NCBI RefSeq assembly: GCF_006364435.1
Contig: NZ_CP040977.1
Span: forward strand, 930,001 to 994,000
Reading direction: 5' to 3'
DNA from: Candidatus Methylopumilus universalis
GTDB taxonomy: Bacteria; Pseudomonadota; Gammaproteobacteria; Burkholderiales; Methylophilaceae
DNA: 64,000 nt
Position 1 is the stretch's first letter; every line of letters starts with the position of its first letter. Shown here piece after piece: positions 56,123 through 64,000 of this stretch. A program made the translations under genes and the position numbers. The notes beneath the pieces were generated by a model. That model was not told the DNA's origin and did not search any database. It was given only the letters and a program-made list of their open reading frames with translations.

Positions 56123-57435
56123 AATTTATTCCTAATACACTTCTCGCTAGATTTCTTATTCTTATCGCAACAGTGCTTATCATTGCGCAAGTTGTGTCAA
56201 TTCGAATATTTGACTATTTTGAAAGAGGCCCCAGAGCCGAAGCTGTAGCTCAAGAAATTGAAACGATAGTTAATTTTACAAGAGTCTCCCTTATATCCTC
56301 AAGAGAAGATAAAAGACTTGAGCTTCTATCTGAGCTATCAACCAAAGGTGATATTAGAATTTATCCTGCTTATTACTTTGAAGATATTGAGCCGCTAGCT
56401 CCGGACCCTTTCTTGCAAGTTATCGTAAGCAAGCTTAAAGAAAGGCTCGGTGAGAATACCATTGTAGTTACTAATCACTATGGTATCCCAGGTCTTTGGG
56501 TAAGCTTTGCTATTGATCAAGATGAGTTTTGGGTAGTGATTCCCACGCCAGGAGATAGGCCTTTCCCATGGCACTGGATTGGCTGGGGCATTATTGTTGC
56601 CGGTCTTTCAATCATTGGTGCATATGCTACTGCAACAAGAATTAATAAGCCTCTAAATCTTTTAATCAATGCAACAGAGCAGCTAAAAAAAGGTATGTTT
56701 CCTGAAAAACTTCCTTTAGATAGTGTGACTGAATTCCAAATGATGAGCCAAACATTTAACGAAATGGCGGAGAGTCTTAATAAAGTAGAGCAAGAGAGAA
56801 AGCTACTTCTTGCCGGCATTTCTCATGACGTGAGAACACCACTCACCAGGCTTAGAATTGCAATTGAAATGCTTCCTGAAAAAATAGCTACCAAACTTAA
56901 AAAAAGTATGGAGGAAGATATTGGTGAGATAGATAGTATTCTTAACCAATTTATGGATTACGTTCGTGGCTTTGATCAAGAAAGTAAATCGCTAACAAAT
57001 TTAAATGATTTTTTTAGTCACTTAAAAGAGCAGCATAAAATGCTTAATCACAATATTGTTTTCGTGAGTAATATTAAGATACCTATTTTTTATGACATCA
57101 GACCTGTTTCATTTAGAAGATTATTTGATAATTTAATCAATAATGCATTCTCATATTCAAACGGAGAGGTATTAATTACACTTAAAAAAAATAAGGATAG
57201 CATTTCAATTAGCATTTTAGATGATGGGCCAGGTATACCCCCTGAAGAAATTAAAAGGCTCCTTAAGCCTTTTGAGCGCATGGATGAGGCAAGAGGCAAC
57301 AGCGAAGGATGCGGCCTAGGTCTTGCAATTGCAGAGCGCATTACCCAATCACATGATGGAAAACTTACAATCTCAAATCGAGCAAAAAAAGGTTTAGAAG
57401 TTAAGATTATTCTTCCTTTAGTGAGCGAAAGCTAA
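56119..57435 (+). CDS. envZ: EnvZ-like sensor histidine kinase
   Basis: 438 residues, TTG start overlapping the ompR stop. TM1 (about 9-29), a periplasmic domain (about 35-150), TM2 (about 153-172), HAMP, phospho-accepting His236 in GISHDVRTPLTRLR, and ATPase motifs NLINNAFSYSNGE (N box), DDGPGIPPEE (G1) and GCGLGLAIAERI (G2). Pairs with the adjacent response regulator. The stop interlocks with cysG (CTAA). Confidence 0.92.
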   Translation: MKFIPNTLLARFLILIATVLIIAQVVSIRIFDYFERGPRAEAVAQEIETIVNFTRVSLISSREDKRLELLSELSTKGDIRIYPAYYFEDIEPLAPDPFLQVIVSKLKERLGENTIVVTNHYGIPGLWVSFAIDQDEFWVVIPTPGDRPFPWHWIGWGIIVAGLSIIGAYATATRINKPLNLLINATEQLKKGMFPEKLPLDSVTEFQMMSQTFNEMAESLNKVEQERKLLLAGISHDVRTPLTRLRIAIEMLPEKIATKLKKSMEEDIGEIDSILNQFMDYVRGFDQESKSLTNLNDFFSHLKEQHKMLNHNIVFVSNIKIPIFYDIRPVSFRRLFDNLINNAFSYSNGEVLITLKKNKDSISISILDDGPGIPPEEIKRLLKPFERMDEARGNSEGCGLGLAIAERITQSHDGKLTISNRAKKGLEVKIILPLVSES

Positions 57436-58811
57436 CTAAACCAATTTAATTTTTTTCGAAGTCTAACAACGTCGCCAATAATAATAAGTGATGGTGATTG
57501 TAATTTTTTCTTATCAACTTTTTGAGTAATATCAGAAAGGCTTCCACTTACAACCTTTTGCCCTGAAGTAGTTCCCTGTTCAACAACTGCGATCGGCAAA
57601 CCTTTAGAAGCGCCATGTTTAATAAGTTGTTCACAGATTTGCGAAAGTGCTAAGAGTCCCATATAAATGACAATGGTTTGATTAGGCTTAGCTAATGAAT
57701 CCCATTCGAGGGTCAATCTTTCATCCTTCATATGACCTGTAACAAATGTACAAGACTGCGCATAATCTCGATGGGTTAAGGGAATGCCTGCATAACAAGA
57801 TACGCCATTAGCAGCAGTAATTCCAGGCACTACTTGAAATGGAATTTTATGTTCCATAAGCATTTCTATTTCTTCGCCGCCCCTGCCAAAAATAAAAGGA
57901 TCTCCACCTTTTAATCGCAAAACACGCATACCTTTTTTTGCTAACTTTACGAGCAGTTGATTAATTTTTTCTTGTGGTAAAGTATGTCGATCTCTTTCCT
58001 TGCCAACATATATAAACTCTGCATCACGTCTCACAAGATTTAATACATCCTTACTGACAAGCTTGTCATAAATACATACATCTGATCGCTGCATTAAATG
58101 GAGCGCTCTGAATGTGAGAAGATCTGGATCGCCTGGTCCGCCACCGACTAAAAAAACTTCGCCCTGTTTTTTTTGTATGCCATTCTTTTTTACTAATGTC
58201 ATTAATTGCTGGGTACTAAGTTTTTTGGTTTGATTAAGAAACTGTCTAACTAAAGGATGATCAATAAAATTTTCCCAAAAAATTCTCCTAGTCTGTGTTG
58301 TTTCATACCTCCCTTTGATGCTATCTCTCATGGAGCCCATAATAGAGGCAAGCTTACTAAAGTTATGTGGAATCAAGGCTTCAATTTTTTCGCGAACAAA
58401 TTTAGCTAATACAGGGGCATTACCTTCGCTCGAAATTGCAATTAGTAAAGGTGATCGATCTATAATCGATCCCATTGTAAAAGTACAAAGTGCAGGTTCA
58501 TCGACTACATTGACCGGAATATTAAGAGCTTGAGCAGTTTTGGAAACTAACGAATTAACTTTTTTATTGTCAGTCGCTGCAACAACAAGAACCGAATGAG
58601 TTAAATCATTTTTCTCAAAGGACTTTAATCTAACTTGAATTTTTTTTAATTTTTCATAATGCTTTAATTCATTACATAACTTAGAGGCGATTACAGTAAT
58701 TTTTGCGTCAGCCTTAAGAAGCATATCAATCTTTCTTAAAGCAACATCCCCGCCCCCTACAACCAAAACAGGCTTATGTATTAAATTAATAAAAATCGGG
58801 AAACTTTTCAT
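57432..58811 (-). CDS. cysG: Siroheme synthase (trifunctional)
   Basis: 459 residues joining a precorrin-2 dehydrogenase/ferrochelatase domain (1-about 210, NAD motif GGGDVALRK at 19-27) and a uroporphyrinogen-III C-methyltransferase domain (about 215-459, VGGGPGDPDLLTFRALHLM and GIPLTHRDYAQSCTFVTGH). Makes siroheme for sulfite (and nitrite) reductase, implying sulfate assimilation. Converges on envZ; diverges from miaB across 132 bp carrying TTTACCT repeats. Confidence 0.95.
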   Translation of the reverse strand: MKSFPIFINLIHKPVLVVGGGDVALRKIDMLLKADAKITVIASKLCNELKHYEKLKKIQVRLKSFEKNDLTHSVLVVAATDNKKVNSLVSKTAQALNIPVNVVDEPALCTFTMGSIIDRSPLLIAISSEGNAPVLAKFVREKIEALIPHNFSKLASIMGSMRDSIKGRYETTQTRRIFWENFIDHPLVRQFLNQTKKLSTQQLMTLVKKNGIQKKQGEVFLVGGGPGDPDLLTFRALHLMQRSDVCIYDKLVSKDVLNLVRRDAEFIYVGKERDRHTLPQEKINQLLVKLAKKGMRVLRLKGGDPFIFGRGGEEIEMLMEHKIPFQVVPGITAANGVSCYAGIPLTHRDYAQSCTFVTGHMKDERLTLEWDSLAKPNQTIVIYMGLLALSQICEQLIKHGASKGLPIAVVEQGTTSGQKVVSGSLSDITQKVDKKKLQSPSLIIIGDVVRLRKKLNWFS

Positions 58812-58819
58812 AGCATTAT

Positions 58820-58870
58820 TTTACCTGTTCATTGAAAGGTAAATCTTATCTAAAATGCAATAATTTACCT
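58820..58870. repeat. Three copies of TTTACCT between cysG and miaB
   Basis: TTTACCT at 58820-58826 and 58864-58870, with an inverted copy AGGTAAA at 58837-58843. The first two repeat units form an inverted pair with 10-nt spacing. Both direct copies extend to TTTACCTGT. May be an operator for cysG or miaB; no known regulator is recognised. Confidence 0.4.
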
Positions 58871-58943
58871 GTATTATTAATCACTTAAAGCCACTATACT
58901 TAACATATACCAATTTTAATGCGCCATCTATTCCTGTAGCTTT

Positions 58944-60266
58944 ATGCTTAAAAAAGTTTTTATTAAAACATTCGGCTGTCAAATGAATGAGTATGACTCA
59001 TCAAAAATGCAAGATGTATTAAATCAGGCCCACGCCAGCTCTAAAACTGAAAATCCCGAAGAAGCAGATCTTATTATTTTAAATACATGTTCCGTAAGGG
59101 AAAAGGCTGAAGAAAAAATTTACAGCCATCTTGGCGAGTATGAGACCCTTAAGAAAGCTAATCCAAATCTACTTATTGCAATTGGCGGATGCGTTGCAAG
59201 TCAGGAAGGTGAAAATATTCTTAAGCGAGCTCCTTTTGTGGATCTAATTTTTGGCCCACAAACTCTTCATCGATTGCCAGATTTGGTAAGCAAAAGAAGA
59301 TCAGCTGGCTTGTCACAAGTTGACATTTCTTTCCCTGAGATAGAAAAGTTTGATCATTTGCCTTCCCCAAGTTTCTCAGGTGCTTCAGCCATGGTTTCAA
59401 TTATTGAGGGTTGCAGCAAATATTGTTCATTCTGTGTCGTCCCTTACACGAGAGGGGAAGAGATCTCGAGACCGTTTGAGGATGTATTAGCCGAAGTGAT
59501 TCATCTAGCTTCCTTGGGTGCGAAAGAAATAACTTTGCTAGGACAAAATGTTAATGCTTATCGATCTCATACTAAGAATGGATCACCTGCAGATCTAGCT
59601 TTACTTATAGAGTACATATCTGAAATTGATGAAATTAAACGCATTAAATTTACAACAAGCCATCCAAATGAAATGAGTGAAAATCTTCTTGAATGCTTTG
59701 GAAAATTTCCAAAACTTGCAGCTCATCTTCATTTGCCTATTCAGTCTGGCTCAGATCGCATATTGTCAGCTATGAAAAGAAACTACACAGCGCTAGAGTA
59801 TAAAAATATCATAAGAAAATTAAAAAAGAATTGTCCTCAAATCTCAATAAGCTCTGATTTTATTGTTGGATTCCCCAATGAAACGGATGCCGATTTTGAG
59901 CTGACAAAAAAAATTATGGAAGAAGTGCAATTTGACTTCAGTTTTAGTTTTTTATACAGTCCAAGACCTGGGACTCCAGCCTCATATATTCATGATGAAA
60001 TTCCACATAAGACAAAATTAAAAAGATTGAATGAATTACAATTGATGAATGAAGCTCAAGGCAAAGCAATTAGTCACCTTATGTTGGGGACTAAACAGCG
60101 CATTCTAATTGATGGTCAGTCATGGAAAAATCCAGCTGAAATGGCTGGCAAAACAGATAATAATAGAGTGGTAGATATTAAAACTGATAAATCATTTATC
60201 AACCAATTTGTAGATGTAACAATTACTGAGGTAACTTCGAAAAGGCTTCGCGGAGAAATCATTTAA
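58944..60266 (+). CDS. miaB: tRNA-2-methylthio-N6-dimethylallyladenosine synthase MiaB
   Basis: Radical-SAM methylthiotransferase modifying A37 of tRNAs that read U-initial codons. Cys12, Cys49 and Cys83 bind the auxiliary cluster; the radical SAM triad is Cys157/Cys161/Cys164 in GCSKYCSFC; a C-terminal TRAM domain follows. 440 residues. First of the miaB-phoH-ybeY-corC-(small gene)-lnt cluster. It precedes phoH by 1 nt. Confidence 0.96.
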   Translation: MLKKVFIKTFGCQMNEYDSSKMQDVLNQAHASSKTENPEEADLIILNTCSVREKAEEKIYSHLGEYETLKKANPNLLIAIGGCVASQEGENILKRAPFVDLIFGPQTLHRLPDLVSKRRSAGLSQVDISFPEIEKFDHLPSPSFSGASAMVSIIEGCSKYCSFCVVPYTRGEEISRPFEDVLAEVIHLASLGAKEITLLGQNVNAYRSHTKNGSPADLALLIEYISEIDEIKRIKFTTSHPNEMSENLLECFGKFPKLAAHLHLPIQSGSDRILSAMKRNYTALEYKNIIRKLKKNCPQISISSDFIVGFPNETDADFELTKKIMEEVQFDFSFSFLYSPRPGTPASYIHDEIPHKTKLKRLNELQLMNEAQGKAISHLMLGTKQRILIDGQSWKNPAEMAGKTDNNRVVDIKTDKSFINQFVDVTITEVTSKRLRGEII

Positions 60267-60267
60267 T

Positions 60268-61221
60268 ATGGGTATGGAATTCAATTTACCTTCTGACAAT
60301 AATAGGCAACTATCTAATTTATGTGGTGCATTAGATCAAAACCTAAAACAAATTGAAGCAGCTCTAGAAGTTGATATTGTGAGACGTGGATCAAATTTTA
60401 TCGTCAACGGCTCTTCAAAAAATATCAAAGCCGCAGCAATGCTTATCCAAAAATTTTATAAAGAAGCGGGCGATCCTATTGAACTGGAAGATATTCAATT
60501 AGGGCTTGTCGAAATAAATAAATTTGAAAAAACGGTAAAAGCAACTGCAGAAATTAATGAGCTCAAAACAAAACGAAGTGATCTTAGGGGCAGAACACCA
60601 AGGCAAAATGCATATTTAAAAAATATACAAGATTTTGATATTACTTTTGGTATTGGGCCTGCAGGTACTGGCAAAACATATCTTGCTGTAGCTAGCGCCG
60701 TGGATGCCATTAATCGAGATAAAATTAAACGTATCGTTTTAGTCAGGCCTGCCGTAGAAGCGGGTGAGCGATTAGGTTTTCTTCCAGGTGATCTAGCACA
60801 AAAAGTAAACCCTTATCTAAGACCTCTTTACGATGCACTTTATGATCTCGCAGGTTACGATAATGTTCATAAAATGATTGATAAAAGTATCATCGAGATT
60901 GCCCCGTTAGCTTACATGAGGGGGCGTACATTAAATCAAAGCTTTATTATTTTAGATGAAGCTCAGAATACAACACCTGAACAAATGAAGATGTTTTTGA
61001 CGCGCATTGGCTTTGGTTCAAAAACTGTCATTACAGGGGATATCACGCAAATTGATTTAGCAAAAGGACAAAAAAGTGGGTTGATTGAAGCAAAAAAGAT
61101 CTTGTCTAAAGTTAAAGGTATTGCATTCACTCATTTCCTATCTGAAGATGTCGTCAGGCATCCACTTGTTCAAAAAATTATTAATGCTTATGAAACCTTC
61201 GAAAAAAAAGAAAGTAAGTAA
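60268..61221 (+). CDS. ybeZ: PhoH-family ATPase (YbeZ)
   Basis: 317 residues, PhoH/YbeZ subfamily. KH-like N-terminus (about 1-85), RTPRQNAYLKNIQ, Walker A GPAGTGKT (130-137), VRPAVEAGERLGFLPGD, and Walker B FIILDEAQNTT. It partners with YbeY in ribosome maturation in relatives. Sits between miaB and ybeY as in E. coli. Confidence 0.95.
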   Translation: MGMEFNLPSDNNRQLSNLCGALDQNLKQIEAALEVDIVRRGSNFIVNGSSKNIKAAAMLIQKFYKEAGDPIELEDIQLGLVEINKFEKTVKATAEINELKTKRSDLRGRTPRQNAYLKNIQDFDITFGIGPAGTGKTYLAVASAVDAINRDKIKRIVLVRPAVEAGERLGFLPGDLAQKVNPYLRPLYDALYDLAGYDNVHKMIDKSIIEIAPLAYMRGRTLNQSFIILDEAQNTTPEQMKMFLTRIGFGSKTVITGDITQIDLAKGQKSGLIEAKKILSKVKGIAFTHFLSEDVVRHPLVQKIINAYETFEKKESK

Positions 61222-61231
61222 TTCACTTTAA

Positions 61232-61687
61232 ATGGAATCGAAACCGATCATTGCCATTCAAGATATGGTGCATAAAAAACCAATCTTAAAAAAAACACAA
61301 TGTCTAAAATGGCTCTCGCCTATCGTTGATAAAAATGCTGAGATAACTATTCGAATCGTAGATAACGATGAGTCAATAAACTTAAATAATATATATCGCA
61401 AAAAAAAATATCCGACAAATGTACTTTCATTTCTCGTAGACGATGAGGTTCATTTAATTGGAGATATTGTTCTTTGTGCGCCAGTTATAGAAAAAGAAGC
61501 GCTTGAACAATCAAAAAAACTTGAAGCCCATTATGCTCATCTTATTATTCATGGCGCACTTCATTTATATGGTTACGACCATGAAAATAAAAAAGATGCT
61601 GATATTATGGAAGCTAAGGAAATTAAAATTTTAACTAAGTTAGGCTATAAAAATCCATACCTCATAGAAGAGAGTAAATCGCAATGA
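61232..61687 (+). CDS. ybeY: Endoribonuclease YbeY
   Basis: Zinc-dependent RNase required for 16S rRNA 3'-end maturation and ribosome quality control. The triple-His motif HGALHLYGYDH gives His107, His111 and His117. 151 residues. The TNVLSF motif at about 62-67 is also conserved. Overlaps corC by 4 nt (ATGA). Confidence 0.95.
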   Translation: MESKPIIAIQDMVHKKPILKKTQCLKWLSPIVDKNAEITIRIVDNDESINLNNIYRKKKYPTNVLSFLVDDEVHLIGDIVLCAPVIEKEALEQSKKLEAHYAHLIIHGALHLYGYDHENKKDADIMEAKEIKILTKLGYKNPYLIEESKSQ

Positions 61688-62517
61688 GCGAATTAAAGAA
61701 GTCTAAATTAATCGAACGTCTCAGTCACTTTCTCTTGAGGGGGCCCGAAGATCGCGAACAGCTTTTTGAGCTGCTCAAATCATCATATGAGAAAAATTTA
61801 ATGGATGCTGATTCGCTTTCAATGATTGAGGGTGTGCTGCAAGTTTCCGAAATGCAAGTCAGAGATATTATGATTCCAAGATCACAGATGGATGTAATTG
61901 ATATCTCTCATCCACCAGAAAAATTTATCCCTTTTGTTATAGAGACAGCTCACTCTCGCTTTCCTGTTATCGAAGATGATAAAAATGATGTGATAGGCAT
62001 TTTGCTTGCTAAAGATCTTCTCAAATATTATGCAGGTGATGACTTTGAAATTAGAGATATGCTGCGCCCTACTGTTTTTATTCCTGAATCTAAAAGGCTG
62101 AATGTCCTGCTTAAAGAGTTTAGAGGAAGTAGAAATCACATTGCTATCGTCGTAGATGAATACGGCGGTGTTTCTGGTATGGTCACGATCGAAGATGTAT
62201 TAGAGCAAATCGTTGGTGAGATTGAAGATGAATTTGATTTTGATGAAACCGAAGACAATATTATTCAAGATAAAAATGGCCACTATAGAGTAAAAGCATC
62301 GACAGAAATTGAAGATTTTAATGATTACTTTAATGTTAGCTTTAGTAATGAAGAATTTTCAACCATTGGTGGCTTAATTATTCATGCATTTGGCCACCTC
62401 CCAAAACGAGATGAAAAAATTACTTTCGAGGGATTTAAGATCACAATTCTCAGGGCTGATAGCCGCAAACTCTATTCCGTACTCCTTGAAATTGACACCC
62501 CCTCTAATAGCGTGTAA
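61684..62517 (+). CDS. corC: CorC/HlyC-type CBS-domain protein
   Basis: 277 residues. Two CBS domains (about 65-190, beginning VRDIMIPRSQMDVIDI and LRPTVFIPESK) and a C-terminal CorC_HlyC transporter-associated domain (about 205-275). No TM. In E. coli (ybeX) it is linked to magnesium efflux and ribosome homeostasis. Follows ybeY in the same operon. A 51-bp gap separates it from the next gene. Confidence 0.93.
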   Translation: MSELKKSKLIERLSHFLLRGPEDREQLFELLKSSYEKNLMDADSLSMIEGVLQVSEMQVRDIMIPRSQMDVIDISHPPEKFIPFVIETAHSRFPVIEDDKNDVIGILLAKDLLKYYAGDDFEIRDMLRPTVFIPESKRLNVLLKEFRGSRNHIAIVVDEYGGVSGMVTIEDVLEQIVGEIEDEFDFDETEDNIIQDKNGHYRVKASTEIEDFNDYFNVSFSNEEFSTIGGLIIHAFGHLPKRDEKITFEGFKITILRADSRKLYSVLLEIDTPSNSV

Positions 62518-62568
62518 TTTTTTGAACTAATCGACATATTATTCTTCAAATTGTTTTAGGAATCTTTC

Positions 62569-62943
62569 ATGAAAAAACTACTTTTAGCCATTTTTTTAAT
62601 CGCATCACCATATTTACATGCGGCAGAAACGAACTCTGATAGAAGCGCTCTTCCGGTAGATGAAAAATCCTTTATTGAAGCTATTAGTCGTTTTAATAAG
62701 GATGAAATTCTTAAGGTTCTTGGTGAGCCTGCTTTCAAGGAAGACATTAAAATGAAATCTTCTGAGCAAATTGTGGGATCTATCTGGCAATATCACAATA
62801 TCAATACTGCAGAAGATGGGAGCTATTACCCAACAACAGAATTAGATTTTCTAGACGAGTTCGTTGAGACGGTTGTTTTCCAAAATGACACTGATAAGAC
62901 CTCGAAAAGTCCTTCTCAAACTTATAAAATTCAAAAGCCTTAA
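62569..62943 (+). CDS. Small exported protein of unknown function
   Basis: 124 residues with signal peptide MKKLLLAIFLIASPYLHA. The mature part has FNKDEILKVLGEPAFKED and GSIWQYHNI, a pattern like the SmpA/BamE fold, where a loop KxxVxxxLGxP precedes a Trp-x-Tyr strand. I do not assign it to BamE, since a bamE is already present and no lipobox Cys is seen. Located between corC and lnt. A hairpin overlaps its stop codon. Confidence 0.72.
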   Translation: MKKLLLAIFLIASPYLHAAETNSDRSALPVDEKSFIEAISRFNKDEILKVLGEPAFKEDIKMKSSEQIVGSIWQYHNINTAEDGSYYPTTELDFLDEFVETVVFQNDTDKTSKSPSQTYKIQKP

Positions 62944-62963
62944 TTACTTTAAGGCTTTATTCT
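62934..62963 (+). terminator. Terminator overlapping the end of the small exported gene
   Basis: Perfect 10-bp stem AAAGCCTTAA (62934-62943) / TTAAGGCTTT (62949-62958) with loop TTACT, followed by the T-rich ATTCTTG. The left arm includes the stop codon TAA. It would separate lnt from the miaB-corC unit. Confidence 0.6.
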
Positions 62964-63003
62964 TGATAATTCAGTACAATTGCCTTAAACGGCATTTTGT
63001 ATA

Positions 63004-64000
63004 TTGAATAAACATTACCCACTCTTTTATTTAGCTATTTCTTTTTTGCTCGGAGCACTCTCGGTTCTGAGCTTTGCTCCTTTTAACTATCATTTCATTT
63101 CGCTTCTTTCTTTAAGTGGTCTTTTTTACATCTGGCATAGGCTAAATAATGCTAGGCAAGGATTTCTCTCAGGCCTCTTTTTTGGTCTAGGTTTATTTGG
63201 CTTTGGTATTTCATGGATTTATATCAGTCTCAATACATATGGTGGCATGCCCTCTTGGTTATCTTGTTTGAGTACTTTTTTATTCTGTCTCTTCTGTGCT
63301 TTTTTTACTGGTCTTATTGGATGGTTTTCTTTACATAAAAAATCGAGCTTTTTTTTAATCCCATTTATTTGGACGTTCTTTGAATGGATTAAAGGCTGGG
63401 TTTTCACTGGCTTTCCATGGCTTACAATGGGTTATTCACAAGTTCCTTCAAGTCCTCTTGTGGGATTTCTCCCTATTATTGGTATTTATGGGCTGACTCT
63501 GATACTCACTTCTCTAGCGCTCATTCTTAGCCTCGTATTGCTGAATAAAGATAAACGCTCAAAGCTTTTAAGGGTTGGTTTAGTGGCTGCTGTATTAGTG
63601 TCAGGGCAGCTTTTAAAAAATATAGAATGGACCGAGCCTTCAGGCAAACCTATCTCTATCTCGCTTGTTCAAGGCAATATTGCTCAGGATATTAAATGGC
63701 AAAAAGAAACCGTTACACAAACGCTACAAACTTATCAAAAGCTTATTCAAAAAACAAAAGGTCAAATTATTCTTCTGCCAGAAACTGCTTTGCCGCTTCT
63801 TGCAGAATATATTCCTGAAACATTTAAAAAATCTGTTTTACTTCATGCCTCAAAAGTACAAGGCCACGTTCTGATAGGTGCGATTGAACGTCAAGATGCA
63901 AAATACTTTAATGTGGTATTAAATTTAGACGGTGATTCGTCTCAAGTTTATCGAAAATCACATTTAGTGCCGTTTGGCGAATTCATACCGTTAAAATTTA
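63004..64000 (+). CDS. lnt: Apolipoprotein N-acyltransferase, N-terminal part (cut by window edge)
   Basis: Adds the third acyl chain to outer-membrane lipoproteins such as BamE and LolB. 332 residues are visible. About six hydrophobic spans fill 1-200, then the nitrilase-like domain begins at ISLVQGNIAQDIKW. Catalytic Glu260 lies in LLPETA and Lys318 in VYRKSHLVPFGE. The frame is closed by a stop at 62986, so TTG 63004 is the first start available. No clear RBS. The rest lies beyond 64000. Confidence 0.93.
   Translation, partial: MNKHYPLFYLAISFLLGALSVLSFAPFNYHFISLLSLSGLFYIWHRLNNARQGFLSGLFFGLGLFGFGISWIYISLNTYGGMPSWLSCLSTFLFCLFCAFFTGLIGWFSLHKKSSFFLIPFIWTFFEWIKGWVFTGFPWLTMGYSQVPSSPLVGFLPIIGIYGLTLILTSLALILSLVLLNKDKRSKLLRVGLVAAVLVSGQLLKNIEWTEPSGKPISISLVQGNIAQDIKWQKETVTQTLQTYQKLIQKTKGQIILLPETALPLLAEYIPETFKKSVLLHASKVQGHVLIGAIERQDAKYFNVVLNLDGDSSQVYRKSHLVPFGEFIPLKF

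Noticed and set aside
63219-63874. Short frames on both strands inside lnt
   Set aside because: They overlap the clear lnt reading frame, which runs open from 63004 to the window end with both catalytic motifs.

Overview
The window is a continuous stretch of core chromosome from a low-GC, streamlined betaproteobacterium. The best fit is a planktonic member of the Methylophilaceae (OM43 / Candidatus Methylopumilus type). That placement is my inference from three things: AT-rich codon use, gene order, and an Entner-Doudoroff edd-eda pair inside an otherwise housekeeping set. I see no insertion sequences, prophage, integrases, CRISPR arrays, toxin-antitoxin pairs or rRNA. No gene-free stretch is longer than about 180 bases.

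Layout. 1-4016 (-): rlmE, ftsH, folP, glmM (cut by the window edge). 4059-11400: yhbY (+), then on (-) a DUF4149 membrane protein, greA, carB, carA, dapB and a long-tailed bamE. 11470-14432: fur (+), recN and nadK (-). 14613-20766 (+): hrcA, hemH, then the heptose/LPS-core genes hldD, gmhA, hldE, waaF. 20763-23894 (-): a HAD phosphatase, eda, edd. 24040-28794 (+): waaC, then the grpE-dnaK-dnaJ chaperone genes with sigma-32-like promoters. 28795-33147 (-): two M16 peptidase-family genes, rsmD, coaD, ferredoxin, gloA. 33241-41709 (+): ftsY, ftsE, ftsX, rpoH, a DUF971 gene, ubiE, ubiJ, ubiB, a sodium/solute symporter. 41706-46516 (-): a four-gene Gld-like ABC export system followed by mutM. 46668-53560 (+): TPR protein, lolB, ispE, tRNA-Gln, prs, rplY, pth, ychF, tRNA-Met. 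53565-55290 (-): a COG3146 protein and a secreted EF-hand protein. 55403-57435 (+): an OmpR/EnvZ pair. 57432-58811 (-): cysG. 58944-64000 (+): miaB, phoH, ybeY, corC, a small exported protein and lnt (cut by the window edge).

How the parts connect. The heat-shock circuit is the most coherent regulatory story. The window carries the repressor hrcA, the sigma factor rpoH, and the targets grpE, dnaK, dnaJ and ftsH. A near-perfect CIRCE operator (HrcA site) lies just upstream of rpoH, and none was found at grpE or dnaK. Instead, grpE and dnaK each have a CTTGAAA...CCC-type sigma-32 promoter. This suggests HrcA controls the chaperones indirectly, through the sigma factor. A second local circuit is a possible OmpR box (10-bp-spaced half-sites) between ompR and the divergent EF-hand gene.

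Genome style. All seven convergent gene ends lie within -4 to +4 nt of each other, usually with interlocked stop codons and no room for a terminator. At least a dozen genes appear to start with TTG. The least understood functional unit is the Gld-like ABC operon at 42530-46516.
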